From contig RPFO01000041.1 in assembly GCA_009746045.1 (NCBI GenBank), positions 6,713,302 to 6,777,301 on the forward strand: a DNA stretch of 64,000 nt, given 5' to 3'. Of the stretch, positions 40,404-50,612 are shown piece after piece. The DNA is from Mesostigma viride (Eukaryota > Streptophyta > Mesostigmatophyceae > Mesostigmatales > Mesostigmataceae). Every line of letters starts with the position of its first letter. Positions within the stretch are counted from its first letter, which is position 1. A program made the position numbers and the translations under genes. Below the pieces are notes generated by a model. It had not been told where the DNA came from, did no database searches, and saw only the letters and a program-made list of their open reading frames with translations.

Positions 40404-41100
40404 TGTAACAACCAAATGTCACATCCAAAGTTTTCCTACTGTTGATCTTATTATGAGTTCTTGAGAACAATTATTTGGGAAGTTAGGAGGCTTCGACGTC
40501 TGATGATATTGGGCCTGCTGAGATCTGTCGAACTTATTGTTCTACCCTCATTGGTCGTGGCCTGATCCACGTAGGGTACTTTGCATGGTTTTGTTCAGTC
40601 AGTCATAGATTCTCTTTAAGACCGTTGTACCTGGTGGATCTGGTTCCAGGTCATGGAATTCAGTATGTGCTGGCTTGTGTTGTGTTAAGGATTCTGAGGA
40701 TAAGATCTTATCTTGAGTGATCCTCACTTTTGATTGGTCTTCGGGTTAGGGTTGGACCGACTCTGCGTGCACGATGACTTTTATCCTGTTTGTGGCGGCC
40801 GTGCATGTGTGCGTACGTGAGAACTAAAGCTATGGTGTAATTCAAGGGTTTCCTTGTTTCATCAATCAAACAACCCTTGCCAAAAGTCAACTATAACTTC
40901 AACAGATAGTCGACTTGGATATAACTTGTCTGTTGTGTCTAACAAGGGTGGGGACTCATTCCCTTAACTGTTGAAGATCCATCTTCATTGCTTCTCTGGA
41001 CGTGAAGTTATCTGTCGCGACTCCAACCCAGGTATAAAGATCTTTTCACACCAATGTTGATACTGAGGCTGTTGCAAACACAACATTTTTAGTCGTTACA
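40404..41100 (+). repeat. Gypsy B 5' LTR
   Basis: 697 bp, TG...CA. Against the 3' LTR I count about six substitutions and five small indels, near 99 percent identity. Confidence 0.95.
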
Positions 41101-41101
41101 T

Positions 41102-41113
41102 TGGTATCGGAGG
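41102..41113 (+). other. Primer binding site (tRNA-iMet type)
   Basis: TGGTATCGGAGG starts two bases after the LTR and differs from the common TGGTATCAGAGC at two positions. Confidence 0.75.
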
Positions 41114-41321
41114 TTTCTACCTAGGTGTTGGTTGTCTTGATAGTATTAGTTCACGGTTAACAATGGAATTCTTGCCCGACCCAGAGAGGGTACGTTATGC
41201 TGTGTGTTCGGACAGTTTTTAGAGTGTGACTCATCCTTATGTGACAGTCTTGCTCTGAGAGCTGCTTTGAGCTCACAAGTCTCTAACGTTCCCCAGTCCG
41301 GCATGCGCGACCCATGGAGTG

Positions 41322-43103
41322 ATGAGTAACCCGGAGACACAACCACCGTTATCAAGTAAGAGAGTTGAAGATGCAACCACATCTTTAGCAGCTCAACGGA
41401 CGACCGGTGATGAAAGGGTTTCATCATCTACTCCCAGACGTCAACTATTTGGAGATACCACCTTAATGTCTGCTTCCCGCAGATATTCGCTGTCGGTCGG
41501 CCCAAAGTTCTCCATCTTGCCCCTCGGTGTGCAACCAGGCGAGCCCTCCTTGCGTGGCGCTGGTAGAGGTGGACCACGGTTCCCAACGTGGAGGACACGC
41601 GTTCGCCAGCACCCGAATACGGTTCGGCTATTCGTTTTGGCTACAACACGGTGCCGGGGCGAGACGGCACTCGGCTAGCGGCTGACGAGCTGACAGCGGA
41701 GAAAATTCGATTACAACATGAACGTGAGGAAGCTGCGAGAGCTAGAAGTGTGGCGGAAGCGCTGGAGAAGAGTGTGGGTAGGACTATTGCGCGTGTGCAG
41801 CAACTTGAGTCGCAAGGGCAGGCGGGCGATGGAGAGTCTGTTTTCGTGGATCAACCGTCTCCAACACTGGGTACACGAAGGGTATATGCGGTTGACGCTC
41901 CTTTTGTTGATGAAGGGACAGATGCACAGGGGCATGAGCCTCCACGGCTCTCGGTGGCTGCGACATGCCGGAGAGTCAGAATGCCACACGCCCCAGTGAT
42001 GGAGCTCACGTCTTTGTATCCTCGTACTGTTCCTTTTCCCAAGGTGGAGTCGGTAGACAAGCTATCGCTGACCAACCTTACCCATCGCAGCTTCGACCAT
42101 TTCTCCACCAAGTTTCAGGATGTCTTCGCTATCCACTTCGCCAACTACGGGCCCAAGGCAGAGGAACGTCTCACGATGGACATCCAGAAGAGAATGGTTA
42201 GGCAGCGGATGAGCGACAGTGCCAGCGACCGTTTTGATGAGTTTTTGCGTTCTGTGGCTGGACGTGCGTGTACCGACCTCCCCTCTCTCCTTTGGGCTTT
42301 CGCCGGTTTCTGTTACCCCAGGATCAGCTTCGCATGGATCGGGACGCACTGGCTAACTGTACGCAGGCTGGTTTGACGCTGCCACAGTTCGTGGAGCAAT
42401 TCACCAACCTTAGAGCCAAGATTCCCCAATGCTCTGACGCAGAGGCGCTTCACAGACTACTGCATGGCATGGCTCCACACGTGCGACTGGATGTGGACAA
42501 GCACTTCTCCCAGTTCGACTACGTGGATTGGCAATGGGACAAGGTGTTGTCTTATGTGCTACCCTCTGTCGTGTGCCTGCTTTTTCTGTCAAGTGGGAGC
42601 CTGTGGCCACGCCAGTGCCACCCATCAAGAAGTCCCTGAACCAGCTGGATGACCTCCTGGGGGAGCTCAATGCCTTGGATCCCACCCAGGGTAACTGTTT
42701 TATCTGCAACCAGCCAGGTCACTTTGCACGGGACTGCCCTAGACGGGACCAGTTTCCCCCTGCCACGAGAGGACCTTTTGGCGCCCTGCCATCTCCCAGG
42801 CCACCCAGCCTACCTCCTGGCGTTCCTGCTGGCGATCACCGGATGCAGCCAGGGTTCCAGCCCAACTTCCAGCCCTCTGGGAGGTTCCAGTCCCGCGCTA
42901 GGCCCTTCAGCAGACAGGATAAGCGTAGGATGGTGAACGCTCTCATGCAGCTGCTGGCAGATGAGGAGGATGGGGGGACGAGGATGAGCCTCCAGCACCA
43001 CCTGAGCAGCTTCCACCATCAGGCAGTGGAGCACTCCCAGACCCACCTGAGTCAAAAAACTAGTTGGGTCCCCAGGTCATCCTTCTGTCATGGCCAGGTC
43101 TGA
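41322..43103 (+). pseudogene. Gypsy B Gag, frame-broken
   Basis: The sense starts at MSNPETQPPLSSKR (about 41322), shifts frame near 41585 (to EDTRSPAPEYGSAIRFGY), again near 42330 (to MDRDALANCTQAGL) and near 42580 (to KWEPVATPVPPIKK). It has a coiled-coil N-terminus, a helical capsid region (DHFSTKFQDVFAIHF) and a canonical knuckle CFICNQPGHFARDC at about 42690-42735. Leader bases 41114-41321 hold no gene. Confidence 0.8.
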
Positions 43104-43141
43104 CCTGCCTGCTGTTGACGTTAGGCCAGTGAACACTGTGG

Positions 43142-44026
43142 GTGCTTCTGACCCTGCTGTCCCTGTGGGTCCTCCTGTACCAGGTCACTTACTCAAGTTT
43201 CAGGCTAGGCTCCTCAACGTGCCAGTTCCCCTTGGCTCAGCCAGCTTGCTTGTTTATGATTGATTCTGGTGCTGGCAGTAATTATATTGCTGCATCCTTG
43301 GTGCAGGAGTTGAAGTTGCCTGTGTTGGCCCACCCCACACCTGTCATGGTGCAGTATTCTGATGGCAGGAGAAGCTGCTCACCTGGCTATGTGCAGCTCA
43401 TCTTCCAAGTTTGTTCATCCCAGACTTTGGAAGTGACAGCAGATGTCATTCCCCTCACGGCAGCAGATGTGATTTTGGGGATCCCATGGTTGTCTGACAC
43501 CAATCCTGCTATTTCTTGGCCTGACAGGGTGGTCCAGTTCAAGGATGGGACAGTGTGGGATGCTACCTGTGTGTTGCCAGGGGGGAGAAGAACAGCCACT
43601 GAGTGCTGTTCCACACAGACAGCTGTCAATGATGGCAAGGGAGGGGAAGCAGGTGCGAAAGGGGTGGATCAAGAGCCGACTTTGGAGGAGAAACGGGCTG
43701 CCCTACTGAAGCATGTGTGGTCTGCCAAGCATACTCTGTCTTATTTGGCCACCTATCCAGTGGAACACATCTTTTTCCTGCATTTGGTGCCTAATGAACC
43801 TGAGTCTGCTAGTGGTCATTCTGTCAATGCTGTCAGTTCTACTGTCACCACTGAGCAACAACAGCAGCATGATGCCTTGTTGGACAGGTATGGAGCCATC
43901 TTTGAGGACAAGATGCCCCAGTATCCTCCTGAGGGACCCATCACACATGTCATCAAGTTGGTAGAGGGTGCTCGTCCTCCTTTGTGCCTATGTACAGGAT
44001 GGGCCCTGCAGAGATGGCAGAGCTGA
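43142..44026 (+). CDS. Gypsy B aspartic protease frame
   Basis: Retropepsin with MIDSGAGSNYIA at the active site and VILGIPWLS as the second motif. The conserved QYSDGRRSCSPGYVQL between them closely matches gypsy A (TYSDGRRHQSPGLADI). The sense moves to the pol frame at about 43970. Confidence 0.85.
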   Translation: MLLTLLSLWVLLYQVTYSSFRLGSSTCQFPLAQPACLFMIDSGAGSNYIAASLVQELKLPVLAHPTPVMVQYSDGRRSCSPGYVQLIFQVCSSQTLEVTADVIPLTAADVILGIPWLSDTNPAISWPDRVVQFKDGTVWDATCVLPGGRRTATECCSTQTAVNDGKGGEAGAKGVDQEPTLEEKRAALLKHVWSAKHTLSYLATYPVEHIFFLHLVPNEPESASGHSVNAVSSTVTTEQQQQHDALLDRYGAIFEDKMPQYPPEGPITHVIKLVEGARPPLCLCTGWALQRWQS

Positions 44027-47000
44027 AGACCATACTTATTGGCCTGTTGGAGGCTGGTCTGATCCTCCCAGCTAACAGTCCTTTCAGTTCTGGGTGTTTG
44101 CTTGTACCCAAGCATGATGGGGGGTGGAGGTTGTGCATTGACCTGAGGGGACTGAACAAGGTGACTGTCAAGTCCAGGTACCCTCTGCCCAGAATTGATG
44201 AGTTGCTGGAGAGGACTGCAGGAGCTGCCTTCTTTACCAAGTTTGACCTCAGGCATGCTTTCTGGCAGATCAGGGTGGCTACTGAGGACATCCCCAAGAC
44301 GGCCTTTTCTACTCCATGGGGACAGTTCCAGTGGACAGTAATGCCCATGGGTGCCTCTAACAGTCCTGCCACTATGCAGATGTTTGTCAATGCCATCTTT
44401 GGCCACCTGACTGGAAATGCCCTGCCCCAGATCTCACCTGACCTTCGCAACCCCAGGTTCAAGGACATTGCCCACTTGTGTGACACTACCAGGGTGGTCT
44501 TCAGGACTTGTGTGGTCGTCTACCTGGACGACATTCTGGTACACTCTCGTACCTTCAGGGAGCATCTGGAGAACGTGGAGGAGGTCCTTAAGGTGATCCA
44601 TCAGTATCATCTGTCGGTGAAGAGGTCCAAGGTGGAGTGGGGCCAAGAGGTGAAGTTTCTGGGCTACCAGCTGAGCGCTGCAGGTATGACTCCTGAGGCC
44701 AGCAAGGTCTCTGCTGTTTTGGAGTGGCCTGTGTTGAAGTCAGCTCAGGATGTCAGATCCTTTCTGGGCCTGGTGGGCTGGTACCGACGGTTCATCCCTG
44801 ACATGGCGGCCATCTCTGGTCCCCTGTTAGCCCTGCTCAAGAAGGATGTTCCCTTTGAGTGGACTGCAGCATGCCAGCAAGCTTTTGATGTGTTGAAGCA
44901 GAAGCTTACCACTGCTCCCTTGTTGGTGGGCCCCAACCCAGACTTGCCATACCAGGTTAGGTCTGATGCCTCACAGGGTGCTATTGGTGCAGTACTAATG
45001 CAAGATCATGGTAAGGGCCCTCAACCAGTGGAATACATGTCCAGGAGTATGACGTCTGCAGAACGTAACTACCCTGTTCATGAGCAGGAGCTGCTGGGAT
45101 TGGTGGTGGCCTGTCACAAGTGGGAACACCTACTGAAGGGGGCTCAGTTTTCTGTGGCCAGCAGCGCCAGGGATGGGCAGGGCAACGAGTCTATTACCCT
45201 GATGACTGACCACAGGCCCTTGGTACATGTGTTGGAACAGACCCGGATGAGTAAGAGGATGGCTGGATGGATGGAGTTCCTGGGGGGGTTTGGACCTTTC
45301 TCTGTGAGGTACATTCCTGGTACGCAGAATGTGGTGCCTGACGCCCTGTCCAGGAGGAGGGATTTGATGGGAAGTTTTCATGAGGACTTGGACATCTGTG
45401 CTGCCCTGATTTCTGTGGTAGAGTGTGGAGCCTTGACTAGAGCTCAGGCCAACAACCAGAAGGTTTCTCAACTGTTGACACCACCTGTAGGGAATAACGG
45501 TGGTCCCGTGATGCTCATCGACCAGGGCTCTGTCCCAGAGTTGACAGGCGTCCAGGAGGGTGTCCAGTCACTGTCTGACAGTCTTAGGAGAAGTCCTGAA
45601 GGTGTGGTGCCCACTCCCACAGTGCAGCCAGGTGAGGGAGACCCTGCTAGGCGCAGCAGAGGTAGGCCCAGGAAGTGGGTCATGGACCCTGTGTTGGTAG
45701 GCCGGTCCAAGGTGTTGGCCTCTCAGGTGATGGCAAGGTCAAAAGGGCCTATAGCTACTACTGTCTCATCCAAGCAGTTGGTGGCTAGCCCTGGGCAGGA
45801 AGAGGAGATGCAGATGCAGCCCCTGGGACCTGACAAGGACCTGGTGTTGCCTAATCCTTTAAATATTTCCCTGCTGGACGTCATCAAGGCCTTCACCAAG
45901 ACGGAGGACATGGCTACTGCAGCTATCCAGAGGGGCAACTTTGGCAATAGACCTGTAGAATACTGGGAGGGCGTTCTGTATGTTCACACTCATGATGCAG
46001 AGCACACGGTGACTAGAAAAGTGTATGTGCCTGAGATGGCCATTCCCACAGTGTTACATTGTTTCCATGACGATGTGACTGCGTGTCATCCTGGTTATGC
46101 TAAGCTACTTCATGAGGTGCAGCAGAGGTTTTGGTGGCCTGGCCTTTATCAGGATGTTAAGGCCTATGTGGATTCCTGTGACTCCTGCCAGAGAAATAAG
46201 GTCAGGAACCAAGCCACGCCCATCTTTCCCATGGCTATGCCCATTCCCCTGCGCCCTTGGATCAGTGTGACTATGGATTTTATCTGTGGTCTACCCATGT
46301 CAGATGGTGGCAATGACAGGATCCTTGTGGTCATGGACAGACTTTCCAGGATGTGCCATCTGATTCCTTGCAATACTCATCTCACCGCTGCACAGTGTGT
46401 GGATTTGTTTATGAAGGAGATCTACCGTCTGCACGGCATGCCTAGAGTGATCATCACTGATCAGGACCCCCTTTGGTTGTCAGGGTTTTGGAAGTCATTC
46501 TTTGACATCCTAGACACTAAGCTGGCCTTCGGTGTGGCATACAGGTGTGCCAGTACTGGGGCGGTGGAGAGGATGAACAGAATTGTCAGGGAGTGTCAAA
46601 AGCACTATTGTACCCACGACAACAAGGACTGGGACAAGAAGCTACCTTTCATAGAGTTCGCAATCAACAACTCTCCTCTGGCTCCTCACCAGATGTCCCC
46701 CTTCGTGATCTGCAATGGCCAGTGTCCCTTGACACCATTCGACTTGGAACTGCCTGACAGAGACGCTGAAGGCCCTTTCCAGCGACGTCTTGGTTCAGTC
46801 CAGCAGTTGTTGGCTTCCTTCCAGGAGGCTCACAGCATTGTGGCTACCCAGCTGTTGAGGACACAGGACAAGTACCTGACTAACGCCTGGCAGCAAACGG
46901 TGGCCAGTCATTCCTTTGTAGCTCCCGGGGACTTGGTGTTGTTGGAAGCCAACAGAGTGCTGCCTGAGAAGGAGCAATGCAGGAAACTGCAACCACTCTG

Positions 47001-47538
47001 GTTGGGTCCTTACCCAGTGTTGGCCACCTTTCACTATGGTACCGTGGTCCAGGTCCAGGTGCCTTCTCACTGGAAGCTCAGGAATAATATTTTTCACCTA
47101 GCCCAGCTGAAGCTGTACAGGCGTAACACCTTGCCAGGCAGATTGTCTGCCCCCTTGCCTTATGAGTTGGATTCTGAGGGGGAGAAGATCTATGAAGTGG
47201 AGCGGTTGTTGGCTCACAGGGTGAAAGGGAAAGGTCGGACTAAACAGCTGCAGTTTAAGGTACACTGGAAGGGAGAGCTAGAGGTGACTGCTACGTGGCT
47301 GTGGTTGTCTGATCTCACCAACAGTCACTCTGCTGTACTAGATATTGTCAGCGTCATGGGATCACCTTGCCTGAGTGGTATGTCATGGGCTCTGAGCGGT
47401 GTGCTCCCCTTCATAGCTCCCAGTGATCGAGCACTGCTAACTCCCTTTTTGGTGCTGTGTGTCTGTGGTTGCCAGCCATGGCAGACTCCCATCCTGAGGG
47501 GACACCCAGGCCACCTGCCCAACTCCAAGAGGACGTGA
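43984..47538 (+). CDS. Gypsy B pol: RT, RNase H, integrase, chromodomain
   Basis: Open over 1184 codons. RT: FTKFDLRHAFWQI, then YLDDILVHS after an insertion (ALPQISPDLRNPRF...) equivalent to the one in gypsy A. RNase H: SDASQGAIGAVL. Integrase: zinc finger HPGYAKLLHEV ... CDSCQRNK, then TMDFICGLP, IITDQDPLW and AVERMNR. Chromodomain: YEVERLLAHRVKGKG to TATWLWLSDL. About 60 residues of low-value tail follow. Frame offset from protease as in gypsy A. Confidence 0.92.
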   Translation: MPMYRMGPAEMAELKTILIGLLEAGLILPANSPFSSGCLLVPKHDGGWRLCIDLRGLNKVTVKSRYPLPRIDELLERTAGAAFFTKFDLRHAFWQIRVATEDIPKTAFSTPWGQFQWTVMPMGASNSPATMQMFVNAIFGHLTGNALPQISPDLRNPRFKDIAHLCDTTRVVFRTCVVVYLDDILVHSRTFREHLENVEEVLKVIHQYHLSVKRSKVEWGQEVKFLGYQLSAAGMTPEASKVSAVLEWPVLKSAQDVRSFLGLVGWYRRFIPDMAAISGPLLALLKKDVPFEWTAACQQAFDVLKQKLTTAPLLVGPNPDLPYQVRSDASQGAIGAVLMQDHGKGPQPVEYMSRSMTSAERNYPVHEQELLGLVVACHKWEHLLKGAQFSVASSARDGQGNESITLMTDHRPLVHVLEQTRMSKRMAGWMEFLGGFGPFSVRYIPGTQNVVPDALSRRRDLMGSFHEDLDICAALISVVECGALTRAQANNQKVSQLLTPPVGNNGGPVMLIDQGSVPELTGVQEGVQSLSDSLRRSPEGVVPTPTVQPGEGDPARRSRGRPRKWVMDPVLVGRSKVLASQVMARSKGPIATTVSSKQLVASPGQEEEMQMQPLGPDKDLVLPNPLNISLLDVIKAFTKTEDMATAAIQRGNFGNRPVEYWEGVLYVHTHDAEHTVTRKVYVPEMAIPTVLHCFHDDVTACHPGYAKLLHEVQQRFWWPGLYQDVKAYVDSCDSCQRNKVRNQATPIFPMAMPIPLRPWISVTMDFICGLPMSDGGNDRILVVMDRLSRMCHLIPCNTHLTAAQCVDLFMKEIYRLHGMPRVIITDQDPLWLSGFWKSFFDILDTKLAFGVAYRCASTGAVERMNRIVRECQKHYCTHDNKDWDKKLPFIEFAINNSPLAPHQMSPFVICNGQCPLTPFDLELPDRDAEGPFQRRLGSVQQLLASFQEAHSIVATQLLRTQDKYLTNAWQQTVASHSFVAPGDLVLLEANRVLPEKEQCRKLQPLWLGPYPVLATFHYGTVVQVQVPSHWKLRNNIFHLAQLKLYRRNTLPGRLSAPLPYELDSEGEKIYEVERLLAHRVKGKGRTKQLQFKVHWKGELEVTATWLWLSDLTNSHSAVLDIVSVMGSPCLSGMSWALSGVLPFIAPSDRALLTPFLVLCVCGCQPWQTPILRGHPGHLPNSKRT

Positions 47539-49520
47539 GGGCTACGTATGTGTTTCAGCACGACTACGCTGGCCCCAGAGCCACAGGCACTCCGCTCCAG
47601 GCAGACGCTGGGTTTGTGGAAGCTCATTTTCTCAACCTGTTCCAGCGTATGGTACATGATCAACAACGTCACGATCAGCGTCACGGGGCCCTGATGACAA
47701 GGTTGGATCATGTGGAGGGTCTGGTTAATCAGATGGCAGAACACTTGAGGGCTGGGCACCTTCCATCTGTGGGTTCTGCTGTGCCTGCAGCCTCTGAGGC
47801 TCAGCATCCCGTTTCGTTTAAGTGGCCAGCCGGAGCGGCTGCTTAGGTTTTAGCGGGCAAGTGTTCGAAGCGCGTCATTGGTGAATTACTCGGGAACTTG
47901 GGTTTCCCCGCGAAACTCCAACCGCACGTTCAGATTTCCAAATCTCAAGTCAAGTTCGGCGCAACTTTCTGAATGGGGGCAGTTGATGAGCAGCATTCCT
48001 CCGGACGAATGAATTGCGTTCCATACTTGCGCAAAATTTTGAAAGGTAGCTTGCGTGCAGCCCTACTAAAATTTGCGCGCACGTTCAGATTTCCAAATCT
48101 CAAGTAAAGTTCGAGGGAAATTTCTGAACGGGGGTAGTTGGCGGGCAGCGTTCCTCCAGACGAATGAAATGCGTTCCATACTAGCGCAAAATTTTGAAAG
48201 GTAGCTTGCGTGCAGCCCTACTAAAATTTGCGCAAAGTGTGGGACTGAAAATTCGTAACGGAAACGTTTTGGTAGTTGCCGTCACTTCCTCTTGTGCAAA
48301 CGTGTGGGAGTGAAAATTCGTAACGGAAACTTTTTGGTAGTTGCCGTCACTTCATTTTGCGCGAGTGTTGGGCTGAAAATTTGTAACGGAAACTTTTTGG
48401 TAGTTGCCGTCACTTCCTTTGGTTCGACTGAAAATTCGCTGAAATTCGCTGAATTCGTACCGTAGCCTAATTTTTAGTACCTCGAAGTGACGGGGCACCT
48501 AAAAATTTGCCCACAAGTACACTTGGCAGCGCGCTCACTGGGAAAAATTGTACAGCCGCTCCGGCGGGCCACTTGAACGAATTGTAATGGTAGCTCAGGA
48601 GGCTATCCCTACCCCGGTGGCCTCAGTTCCCTCCCCTATGGAGGCCACTCCACCTCCTAAGGTGGTGGTACACTTGCCCAGGTCTGTTGTCCCAACAAAA
48701 CAGGTGGAGCAGTATGTGGACCACCGCAAGTGTGTTCCTGAACAGTGTGAGTGGTGCAAATCCTTGTTCACAGCCATGCAGGCCCTGGACCAGACAGTGG
48801 TGGAGGAGGGCGAACTAGTACCTGAGGGTATGGTAGAGTTGGCCCTGGACTGTTTGCCCCCCAGTCTTTGTGAGATTACCCATGGTGGCTTACATTATGC
48901 ACACCGTCTTTGCAGTGTATCCTTGGCCTTCGTTTGACATGAGGCCTGTGGAGGGCCAGGATTTGCTGGCTGCCCTGCCCAGTGAGTTGAGACTGGCTTT
49001 TGGGGAGCTGAAGCCAGTTGGTCATTCCCAGACCTACTCTGAGCTGATCGAGCAAGCTGTCATGAAGGGAGAGTTTGACATGACTCCGTCGTCCAGCTGC
49101 TCTGTGCTGTCCTGTTTTCCACACAAGGACAACACTGTCTTCGTGGGGCTGCAGTTACCAAAGTTCCCTAACGAGCTGAGGGCCCGGCTCACGCCCCTGA
49201 GGGTGTTGGTACCCATCTTGGGGGCCAGGTGGGGGCCTGTCAAGGCCTTTCTACAGCTGTGGTGGTCCTACAGCAGCTGGCTGTGTCGCCACAAGACTGC
49301 TAGTGGCTGGGTCTTCGACCCCCTCCGACAGGCTGTGGTTACCCTGTCCTACCCTGCCCAGTGCATTAGGTTTTCAGCTGAGTTGGGCAATGCTGCTGAG
49401 ACCTGCCTGGCTATTCAGGTCAGCAGGAACTGGCCAGATCTGGTGTCCATGGTGGAGCATTTCCCAGTGTTTGGAACGAGGGGGAAGGATACGAAGAAGG
49501 GGGATTGGTTCACTCTGTGA
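47464..49520 (+). pseudogene. Gypsy B extra 3' ORF, unknown function
   Basis: Between the chromodomain and the 3' LTR, where env-like or accessory genes sit. Part 1 (from about 47478, MADSHPEGTPRPP) has a helical stretch FLNLFQRMVHDQQRHDQRH. It is cut by a TIR element (47813-48581). Part 2 resumes at about 48588 (MVAQEAIPTPVASV), shifts frame near 48900, and runs to WFTL at 49520. Part 2 contains CVPEQCEWCKSLF and WSYSSWLCRHKTAS. There is no signal peptide or clear membrane anchor, so envelope is not supported. I do not recognise it. Confidence 0.5.
47813..48581. mobile_element. 769-bp TIR element (MITE) in gypsy B
   Basis: Inverted ends 47813-47842 and 48553-48581 (TTCGTT(T/C)AAGTGGCC...GGAGCGGCTG) pair over about 28 bp with two mismatches. 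Inside are two copies of a 155-bp unit (47923-48077, 48078-48232) and three of a 63-65 bp unit (48237-48420). No coding. Target duplication not clear. Confidence 0.65.
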
Positions 49521-49910
49521 AGGGTTTCCAGGATGGTTGGAGATTGGGCTGTGGAGTGAGGTGGGGAACCAGAATGGGGGAGGCCAGTTCTGATGTCCAG
49601 TCCAGATTTCCAGCAATGCCAGTTTCCTGGGTTAATGGTAGTCTTTGCAGTTGTATTATCCACCAGGCATGGTTGCCTGTGTGTTAGATCCCTTGATGAC
49701 ATTTCAATTGTGGGAGAAATTGTCTTATTCAGGGTTGATCATGATCAGATGATAATGAGATAGGAGGCCCCTTTGGGGATGTAAAAACCCACTTGCTTGT
49801 CCCAAGAGGTGGTGGACTTCCTGTTTATTGTTGTGTCGTTCTTGTGGAGGTTGTTGTTTTATTCTCCTTGGTTTCTAGGAACTGGGAGTTCCTGTCTTGA
49901 GGGGGAGATA
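49521..49910 (+). other. Gypsy B 3' untranslated region and purine tract
   Basis: No frame. GAGGGGGAGA at 49899-49908 directly before the 3' LTR is the polypurine primer for plus-strand synthesis. Confidence 0.8.
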
Positions 49911-50612
49911 TGTAACAACCAAATGTTACATCCAAAGTTTTCCTACTGTTGATCTTATTATGAGTTCTTGAGAACAATTATTTGGGAAGTTAGGAGGCTT
50001 CGACGTCTGATGATATTGGGCCTGCTGAGATCTGTCGAACTTATTGTTCTACCCTCATTGGTCGTGGCCTGATCCACGTAGGGTACTTTGCATGGTTTTG
50101 TTCAGTCAGTCATAGATTCTCTTTAAGACCGTTGTACCTGGTGGATCTGGTTCCAGGTCATGGAGATTCAGCATGTGCTGGCCTTGTGTTGTGTTAAGGA
50201 TTCTGAGGATAGGATCTTATCTTGAGTGATCCTCACTTTTGATTGGTTCTTTCGGGTTAGGGGTTGGACCGACTCTGCGTGCACGATGACTTTTATCCTG
50301 TTTGTGGCGGCCGTGCATGTGTGCGTACGTGAGAACTAAATCTATGGTGTAATTCAAGGGTTTCCTTGTTTCATCAAGCAAACAACCCTTGCCAAAAGTC
50401 AACTATAACTTCAACAGATAGTCGACTTGGATATAACTTGTCTGTTGTGTCTAACAAGGGTGGGGACTCATTCCCTTGACTGTTGAAGATCCATCTTCAT
50501 TGCTTCTCTGGACGTGAAGTTATCTGTCGCGACTCCAACCCAGGTATAAAGATCTTTTCACACCAATGTTGATACTGAGGCTGTTGCAAACACAACATTT
50601 TTAGTCGTTACA
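49911..50612 (+). repeat. Gypsy B 3' LTR
   Basis: 702 bp, TGTAACAACC ... TTAGTCGTTACA. Followed by the CCAGG duplication. Confidence 0.95.

Larger units (their letters stand above)
40404..50612 (+). mobile_element. Ty3/gypsy chromovirus B, complete, nested in Copia copy 2
   Basis: Full-length 10.2-kb element: 697-bp 5' LTR, tRNA-Met-type primer site, gag, protease, pol with chromodomain, an extra downstream ORF, a purine tract and a 702-bp 3' LTR. LTRs start TGTAAC and end GTTACA. The 5-bp duplication CCAGG and the restored Copia reading across the junction prove insertion into Copia copy 2. Confidence 0.95.

Noticed and set aside
47464-49520. Envelope gene in gypsy B
   Set aside because: No signal peptide, no fusion peptide and no C-terminal membrane anchor could be seen.
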